Part shown: in pieces, positions 59,019 through 64,000 of the stretch
How the letters are laid out: each line of letters opens with the position of its first letter
Position numbering within the stretch: position 1 is the first letter of the stretch
Source of the DNA: Janthinobacterium lividum
GTDB taxonomy: Bacteria > Pseudomonadota > Gammaproteobacteria > Burkholderiales > Burkholderiaceae_D
Reading direction: 5' to 3'
Assembly: GCF_034424625.1 (NCBI RefSeq)
Contig: NZ_CP139976.1
Location: 6,258,532-6,322,531, forward strand
Length of the DNA: 64,000 nt
Notes under the pieces: model-generated
Seen by the model: only the letters and a program-made list of their open reading frames with translations
Told to the model about the DNA's origin: nothing
Database searches by the model: none
Position numbers and translations under genes: made by a program

Positions 59019-59318
59019 CTATTTCCGGAAACTGCGCACCGCGTCATTGGCATTATCGGCAATGATTTTTTGCAGCGTCGGCTGCCCTGCATACTTGGCG
59101 GACAGCCGTTTCCACTGCCGCTGCGCCTGGCCGCATGAGCTGGCGACGGCTTGCGTGATCTCACGCTGGCGCGCCTTGTCGTTGTCATCCCATTCGCCGG
59201 CAAAATGCTCGCACATTTGCGCATGCTCAATGAACTGCGCCACGTCGCGCGGCAGCTTTTCCTCTGCTTGAGCCAGCAAGGGCAGACAGCACAGTGCGGC
59301 AGCGATCAACATTTTCAT
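59019..59318 (-). CDS. Small secreted protein of unknown function
   Basis: A 99-residue protein with a clear signal peptide (MKMLIAAALCCLPLLAQA) and a helical, charged mature part with two cysteines (QMCEHF and SSCGQA) that could pair. It has no recognised domain. It lies 9 bp after mnmE and is probably in the same transcript. Confidence 0.65.
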   Translation of the reverse strand: MKMLIAAALCCLPLLAQAEEKLPRDVAQFIEHAQMCEHFAGEWDDNDKARQREITQAVASSCGQAQRQWKRLSAKYAGQPTLQKIIADNANDAVRSFRK

Positions 59319-59327
59319 CGCTTCCCC

Positions 59328-60707
59328 TTACTTGCCGATGCAGAAACGGCTGAAGATCACGCCCAGCAGATCGTCAGGCGAAAATTCTCCCGTGATGCTC
59401 GACAGCTGCACCTGCGCCAGGCGCAGTTCTTCGGCGAAGAGGTCCAGCGACTGGTCGTCCTGCGCCGCGTGCTCGGCGGCGATGTCCAGGTGCTTGCCGG
59501 CCGATTTCAAGGCGATCAGATGGCGTTCGCGCGCCAGGTACAGCGATTCGCCCGTCTGCTGCCAGCCGGCGATGCGCAAGAGCTCGGCGCGCAAGAGGTC
59601 AATGCCGATGTGCTCGTGCGCCGACAGATACACGTGCGTGGCATCGGGCAGGCTGTCGACGCTGGGCTTGTGGCCCGACAGGTCGATCTTGTTCCACACG
59701 CGCACCACGGGCACGCCTTCGGGGAAGGCGGCGACAATGGTTTCATCGGCCAGGGTGGGGCCATGGTCGGCATCCAACAGGTGCAGGATCACGTCGGCCT
59801 TGCCGATCTCTCCCCACGTGCGTTCGATGCCGATGCGCTCGACGGCGTCGATGGTGTCGCCCGCGCTGCGGATGCCGGCCGTGTCGATGATGTTGAGCGG
59901 AATGCCCTCGATCTGGATGGTTTCGCTGACCTTGTCGCGCGTGGTGCCGGCGATCGGCGTAACGATCGCCACGTCGGCGCCCGCCAGCGCGTTCAGCAGC
60001 GACGATTTGCCGACATTGGGCTGGCCCGCCAGCACGACATTGAGGCCTTCGCGCAGCAGCGCGCCCTGCGCCGCCTGCGCAAACACTTTATGCAATGCTT
60101 CGATGACGGCCTTCAATTGACCGCGCGCATTCGATTTTTCCAGGAAATCGATTTCTTCTTCCGGGAAGTCCAGGGTCGCTTCAACCAGCATGCGCAGTCC
60201 CGTCACCTGCTCCACCAGCGCGTGGATGGTGTTGGAAAACGCGCCCGACAGCGATTGCGAAGCGGACTTGGCCGCCGCCTCCGTGGAGGCATCGATCAGG
60301 TCGGCCACGGCTTCGGCTTGCGCCAGATCAAGCTTGTCATTCAAAAACGCGCGGCGCGTGAATTCGCCCGGTTCGGCCAGGCGCAAGCCGCTGTCACGGC
60401 CCGCTTCCAGCACGCGCGCCAGCAGCAGCTGCAGCACCACGGGACCGCCATGGCCCTGCAATTCCAGCACGTCTTCGCCCGTGTACGAATGCGGACCCTT
60501 GAAGTGGATGGCGATGCCCTGGTCGATGATGGCGCCGTCGCTTTCCGTGAATGGCAGATAGGTGGCGTGGCGCGGTTTCAGTTGCTGCGCGCCGAACAGG
60601 GCGGCCATCAAAGGGGCGAGATTTTTGCCGGAGGCGCGTACCACGCCGATGCCGCCGCGTCCGGGAGCGGTGGCGATGGCGGCGATAGGGGAAGAGTCGA
60701 GTTTCAT
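59328..60707 (-). CDS. mnmE: tRNA uridine-5-carboxymethylaminomethyl GTPase MnmE
   Basis: A 459-residue MnmE, which with MnmG modifies the wobble uridine of certain tRNAs. It has an N-terminal folate-binding domain ([17 protein letters not shown]), helical domain, and inserted G domain with GQPNVGKS (228-235), GTTRD, DTAGIR and NKID. The essential C-terminal CIGK is present. It lies in the usual origin-side gene order after yidC, separated by a palindromic repeat and the yidC terminator. Confidence 0.97.
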   Translation of the reverse strand: MKLDSSPIAAIATAPGRGGIGVVRASGKNLAPLMAALFGAQQLKPRHATYLPFTESDGAIIDQGIAIHFKGPHSYTGEDVLELQGHGGPVVLQLLLARVLEAGRDSGLRLAEPGEFTRRAFLNDKLDLAQAEAVADLIDASTEAAAKSASQSLSGAFSNTIHALVEQVTGLRMLVEATLDFPEEEIDFLEKSNARGQLKAVIEALHKVFAQAAQGALLREGLNVVLAGQPNVGKSSLLNALAGADVAIVTPIAGTTRDKVSETIQIEGIPLNIIDTAGIRSAGDTIDAVERIGIERTWGEIGKADVILHLLDADHGPTLADETIVAAFPEGVPVVRVWNKIDLSGHKPSVDSLPDATHVYLSAHEHIGIDLLRAELLRIAGWQQTGESLYLARERHLIALKSAGKHLDIAAEHAAQDDQSLDLFAEELRLAQVQLSSITGEFSPDDLLGVIFSRFCIGK

Positions 60708-60748
60708 GGGGATATTGTAATAGGTACGGCAAGGGAAGGTGCAGCAAC

Positions 60749-60843
60749 GTAGGTCGGCTTAGCGCGCAGCGCGTAAGCCGACGCAGCACACGCTGGCGAT
60801 AGTGTCGGATTACGCGTGGCCTTGCCACGCTAATCCGACCTAC
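60749..60843. repeat. Paired palindromic (REP-like) element GTAGGTCGG...CCGACCTAC
   Basis: Two hairpins, 60749-60782 and 60804-60843, with related arms (GTCGGCTTAGCGCG / CGCGTAAGCCGAC and GTCGGATTACGCGTGG / CCACGCTAATCCGAC), enclosed by GTAGGTCGG / CCGACCTAC. This type of GTAGGTCGGATTAGCG repeat is common in proteobacterial intergenic DNA. It sits between yidC and mnmE. Confidence 0.7.
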
Positions 60844-60850
60844 AAGAATT

Positions 60851-60877
60851 AAAAAGCCCGCACTAGGCGGGCTTTCT
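60851..60877 (-). terminator. Terminator of rpmH-rnpA-yidD-yidC
   Basis: Minus strand stem AAAGCCCGC-CTAGT-GCGGGCTTT followed by a T run, just past the yidC stop. Confidence 0.85.
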
Positions 60878-60892
60878 GGTCGCTGGCCGGAC

Positions 60893-62623
60893 TTACTTGA
60901 CGGCAGGCGCGTATTTCTTGGTGATCACCCATTGCTGGCCGATCGACAGGACGTTATTGACGACCCAGTAGAGTACCAAGCCCGACGGGAAGAAGAAGAA
61001 CATCACCGAGAATGCCAGTGGCATGAACAGCATCATCTTCGCTTGCATCGGATCGGCCGGGGCCGGGTTCAGCTTGGTCGTGATGAACATCGAGATCGCG
61101 TACAGCACGGGCAGGATGCACCATGGGTCATGCTGGGCCAGGTCGGTGATCCAGCCGATCCATGGCGCGCCGCGGATTTCCACGGACGCGTTCAAGACCC
61201 AGTACAGGGCGATAAAGACGGGCATCTGGATCAAAATCGGCAGGCAGCCGCCCAGCGGATTGATCTTTTCCGTCTTGTACAGCTCCATCGTGGCCTGGTT
61301 CATCTTTTGCGGATCGCCCTTGAAGCGTTCGCGGATGGCTTGCATCTTCGGCGTGACCAGTTTCATCTTGGCCATGCTGCGGTAGCCGGCGGCCGACAGC
61401 GGGAAGAACAGCAGCTTGATCAGGATCGTGAAGGCGATGATGGTCCAGCCCCAGTTGCCCAGCACGCTGTGGATCTGTTCCATGACCCAGAACATCGGCT
61501 TGGCGATGATGGTCAGCCAGCCATAATCCTTGACCAGTTCCAGACCAGGCGAGACGTTTTCCAGCAGGTGTGCGATTTGCGGACCCGAGTACAGCTTGCT
61601 GTCCATGCTGGCCGAGGCGCCTGGTGCCAGGGTAGGCAGGGGCAGCACGTTGCCGATGGCGTACAGGTTGGGGCCGACCTTCTTCGTGAAGATGTCGCGC
61701 TTGGCGTTCTCAGGCGGAACGAAAGCGGACACGAAGAAGTGTTGCGAAATCGCAAACCAGCCGCCATTCGCCGTCGCCGGGTGCAAGCCCTTCATGGCAT
61801 TGTCGTTGCCCTTCTTCTCGTCTTCTGCGGCCGCTTTTTCGATTTTCTCGAACGTCAGCTTCTGGTACTTGTCCTGTGGCGTGTACAGGGTAGGACCGGT
61901 AAAGCTGCTGTTGAAGAACGAGTCGCCGACCGGCTTGTTGCCGTCATGCGTCAGTTGCAGATACAGCTGCGGCGTGACAGGCGCCGCGCCCACGTTGGAC
62001 ACGTCGTGGCGCACGTCGATGACGTAGTCGCCGCGCTTGAAGGTAAACGTCTTGGTCAGCTTGACGCCGCCTTCAACCGCTTCCATCACCAGTTGGATCT
62101 GCTTGCCATCGGCCAGGGTACGTACGCCAGGCTGCACGGTGAAGCCGCTCGCGTGGGTAGGGAATGGACCGCCGACCAGGCCCGATTGCGCCAGGTAAGT
62201 GTGGTTCGCGCCTTCGTCGAACAGCACTTCGTTTTGCTTGCCATCGTCCGGCTGGCACCATTTGAACAGGCCGAAGCAACCGCCGAACCAGCCCGGATTG
62301 CCCGCGCCCTTGAATTTCAGCAATTCCAGACGCTTGACCTGGCCGCCCAGGGTGTCGATATCGACCTTGATGACGTCGGTGGTGATGGTAATCACTTCGC
62401 GCTTGAACGCGGCGGGATCGACAGCCTCGCCCGGCAGGGCAGGCACGCCTGCCGCAGCTGGCAGGGCAGCCGTCTTGGCAGGGGTCGCAGGCGCCTTGGC
62501 GGTTTGTTCCGTGTTCGCGGAGAACATCGACGGCTTGCCGTTCGAGATCATCCATTCGTTCCAGAGAATTACCAGCGAGACGGAAAACACGATCCACAGG
62601 ATGGTACGTTTATTGATATCCAT
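60893..62623 (-). CDS. yidC: Membrane protein insertase YidC
   Basis: A 576-residue YidC that inserts inner-membrane proteins alone or with SecYEG. It has an N-terminal helix (MDINKRTILWIVFSVSLVIL), a large periplasmic P1 domain (about 60-350), then the conserved five-helix core (GWTIIAFTILIKLLFFPLSAAGYRSMAKMK with the functional Arg; IQMPVFIALYWVLNASVEIRGAPW). The basic C-terminus is short. I chose the ATG at 62623; the longer in-frame start reaches back into yidD. Confidence 0.97.
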   Translation of the reverse strand: MDINKRTILWIVFSVSLVILWNEWMISNGKPSMFSANTEQTAKAPATPAKTAALPAAAGVPALPGEAVDPAAFKREVITITTDVIKVDIDTLGGQVKRLELLKFKGAGNPGWFGGCFGLFKWCQPDDGKQNEVLFDEGANHTYLAQSGLVGGPFPTHASGFTVQPGVRTLADGKQIQLVMEAVEGGVKLTKTFTFKRGDYVIDVRHDVSNVGAAPVTPQLYLQLTHDGNKPVGDSFFNSSFTGPTLYTPQDKYQKLTFEKIEKAAAEDEKKGNDNAMKGLHPATANGGWFAISQHFFVSAFVPPENAKRDIFTKKVGPNLYAIGNVLPLPTLAPGASASMDSKLYSGPQIAHLLENVSPGLELVKDYGWLTIIAKPMFWVMEQIHSVLGNWGWTIIAFTILIKLLFFPLSAAGYRSMAKMKLVTPKMQAIRERFKGDPQKMNQATMELYKTEKINPLGGCLPILIQMPVFIALYWVLNASVEIRGAPWIGWITDLAQHDPWCILPVLYAISMFITTKLNPAPADPMQAKMMLFMPLAFSVMFFFFPSGLVLYWVVNNVLSIGQQWVITKKYAPAVK

Positions 62624-62634
62624 TAGGGTATTTG

Positions 62635-62895
62635 TCAGGAGTGGTTGCAACCGCAAGCGGTCGTTGAAGATTGTTTGCCATCGGCCGGCGGCACCGGGTC
62701 GACGCCCCCTTCATTCCAGGGGTGGCAACGGCACAGGCGCTTGGCAGCCAGCAGGCTGCCCTTGGCCGTACCGTGCACGCGCAGCGCTTCCATCGCGTAA
62801 TGCGAACAGCTCGGATAGAAACGGCAATTCTGTCCCAGCATGGGGCTGATCAGCAACTGATAAGCGCGCAGCAGGAACAGCAGCAGGGTTTTCAT
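62635..62895 (-). CDS. yidD: Membrane protein insertion efficiency factor YidD
   Basis: An 86-residue YidD with the family core [31 protein letters not shown] and [17 protein letters not shown]. It is thought to help YidC. It overlaps rnpA by 4 bp (ATGA) and precedes yidC by 11 bp. Confidence 0.95.
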   Translation of the reverse strand: MKTLLLFLLRAYQLLISPMLGQNCRFYPSCSHYAMEALRVHGTAKGSLLAAKRLCRCHPWNEGGVDPVPPADGKQSSTTACGCNHS

Positions 62896-63350
62896 GGCGC
62901 GGATGGTGGTGGCGCAGCAACAGAACGGGCCTGGGCGGCGATTTGCGCCGCGAACAGGCGGCTCAATTCCTCACGCAGCTCGGCTTTGAGCCGGGTCGTG
63001 GTGGCCGGGCCATCCTTGCTGTTGACGGCGCGCGACAAACGCACCACGCAGTCGACCGGCGGCATCGCGCTGTTGCGAAACAGCTCGCGCGTGACGCGCT
63101 TGATCGTGTTGCGGGTCGCCGCGCGCGGCGCGAAACGCTTGGCCACAACGACGCCCAGCCGCGCATGCGGCAATTGATTGTGTCGGGTGTACAGCACAAA
63201 ATGCGCTGTTTTTTGCGAAGGGCGCAAACGAAAAACGGATGAAAATTCATCCGTTTTAACGATACGCCGAACGCGCGCGAAGTCGTGTGAACCTTCGCGT
63301 TGATTGCCGACTGGAGTACAGCTAGCCACGCGATCAGCTGTCAACGACAA
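62892..63350 (-). CDS. rnpA: Ribonuclease P protein component
   Basis: A 152-residue RnpA, the basic protein that helps RNase P RNA process tRNA 5' ends. The family core is present: [29 protein letters not shown] (with RNxxKR), preceded by FSSVFR. The frame starts with TTG just after rpmH and no good ribosome site is seen, so the exact start is uncertain; the domain begins at about residue 25. It is coupled to yidD. Confidence 0.93.
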   Translation of the reverse strand: MSLTADRVASCTPVGNQREGSHDFARVRRIVKTDEFSSVFRLRPSQKTAHFVLYTRHNQLPHARLGVVVAKRFAPRAATRNTIKRVTRELFRNSAMPPVDCVVRLSRAVNSKDGPATTTRLKAELREELSRLFAAQIAAQARSVAAPPPSAP

Positions 63351-63352
63351 GC

Positions 63353-63487
63353 CTAGACGGCCAGACGTTTGCGGCCCTTTGCGCGACGTGCGTTGAGCAC
63401 ATCACGGCCACCACGGGTAGCCATACGAGCGCGGAAGCCGTGCGTACGCTTGCGGCGAACGACGGAAGGTTGGTAAGTACGTTTCAT
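63353..63487 (-). CDS. rpmH: 50S ribosomal protein L34
   Basis: The 44-residue L34 with its invariant [20 protein letters not shown] start and GRKRLAV end. It is the first gene of the origin-side operon rpmH-rnpA-yidD-yidC. The in-frame extension to 63568 is not part of the protein. Confidence 0.97.
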   Translation of the reverse strand: MKRTYQPSVVRRKRTHGFRARMATRGGRDVLNARRAKGRKRLAV

Positions 63488-63818
63488 GTTGGTCTCGCTA
63501 AAAACAAAAAAAATGCAAAATCGGGTCTGACGTCCCGTCAGTTTTTGGTGCCAATGACAATCGCGCACTTATGCCAAGGCACAAGCTGGCCAATCTCATC
63601 GCCCGCTTAATCCACGCTTAGTCCATATTGTCGTTCCAAATGAATAAACACGGAATACGGGCGGGGAACCCTGAATTATTCAGCATATGCCCCCCTCTTG
63701 TCAAGGATTGCCGTGATCGCCTGGAAATTTGCGCGCCGCCCCCCATCTGCCGGCAAGGCCCCGCCACAGGCCGCGCCAGCACTGCCTGTCACGGGATAAC
63801 CGGGGGATAAGTCGCCTC

Positions 63819-63827
63819 TTATGCACA
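63819..63827 (+). promoter_or_regulatory. DnaA box TTATGCACA
   Basis: An exact match to TTATNCACA in the intergenic region between rpmH and the expected dnaA gene, as near many bacterial origins. Confidence 0.6.
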
Positions 63828-63866
63828 CGGCGCCCCACCCCGCCACACAAAAATAACAGCCGTGCC

Positions 63867-63875
63867 TGTGGATAA
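63867..63875 (-). promoter_or_regulatory. DnaA box TTATCCACA (reverse strand)
   Basis: TGTGGATAA on the plus strand is the perfect reverse of the DnaA box. Together with 63819 it marks the dnaA/oriC side. The 63488-64000 stretch has no gene; it would hold the rpmH leader and promoter, and dnaA should start beyond the window. Confidence 0.65.
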
Positions 63876-64000
63876 CTTTCGCAGTCGGGAGTAGAATAGC
63901 GCGTTACGTGTGGCGAGCCCTCGCGCGACGCCGGCCTTGCAACACGGTGAACGCAGGGCAGAATCGATACGCACTCCCACACCTTTTCACATAGACATAC

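Overview
The window looks like chromosomal DNA of a GC-rich betaproteobacterium of the Oxalobacteraceae (Burkholderiales), most likely Janthinobacterium or a close relative. This is judged from the rRNA genes, the protein sequences and the gene order rpmH-rnpA-yidD-yidC-mnmE next to DnaA boxes at the right edge. The taxonomic name is inference. No phage, IS element or CRISPR array was seen.

Layout. Positions 1-2.8 kb hold the promoter-proximal part of one rRNA operon on the minus strand (23S 5' end, tRNA-Ala, tRNA-Ile, 16S, leader, promoter). Positions 24.5-30.2 kb hold a second, complete rRNA operon in the same orientation (5S, 23S, tRNA-Ala, tRNA-Ile, 16S). The roughly 22 kb between them carries two accessory systems.

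The first (3.0-18.4 kb) is a periplasmic alcohol-oxidation cluster built around a PQQ-dependent dehydrogenase whose active site carries the Asp-x-Asp pair of lanthanide-type enzymes. It includes a sigma-54 activator, an aldehyde dehydrogenase with its DUF779 partner, a porin, a NosR-like flavo-iron-sulfur membrane protein with an ApbE flavin transferase, a PQQ-associated beta-propeller, a TonB-dependent receptor closely resembling the PQQ importer PqqU/YncD, a substrate-binding-like protein and cytochrome c-550 PedF. Five sigma-54 (-24/-12) promoters can be read directly, so the cluster looks like one sigma-54 regulon.

The second (18.5-24.4 kb) is an RNA-repair operon: a Ro60-like TROVE protein, RtcB ligase and RtcA cyclase behind a near-consensus sigma-54 promoter, with the divergent CARF-type activator RtcR. 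The rsr-rtcB intergenic region holds two tandem, structurally parallel stem-loops that I propose are Y-RNA-like partners of the Ro protein.

Right of the second rRNA operon lies a yfaATSQP-type operon (30.2-39.5 kb) for a periplasmic alpha-2-macroglobulin-like protein with an intact thioester motif. It is followed by a B12-binding radical SAM protein, an Mla/MCE lipid-transport operon with a VanZ protein, a ferredoxin-like protein, a hydrolase, a D,D-carboxypeptidase, and a three-subunit gluconate-dehydrogenase-type flavocytochrome with a divergent TetR regulator. Then come an aldo/keto reductase, pssA, a CAP-domain lipoprotein, an Hpt protein, an M1 peptidase, mnmE and the origin-side cluster yidC-yidD-rnpA-rpmH. 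The sequence ends just after two DnaA boxes; dnaA itself would be expected immediately to the right.
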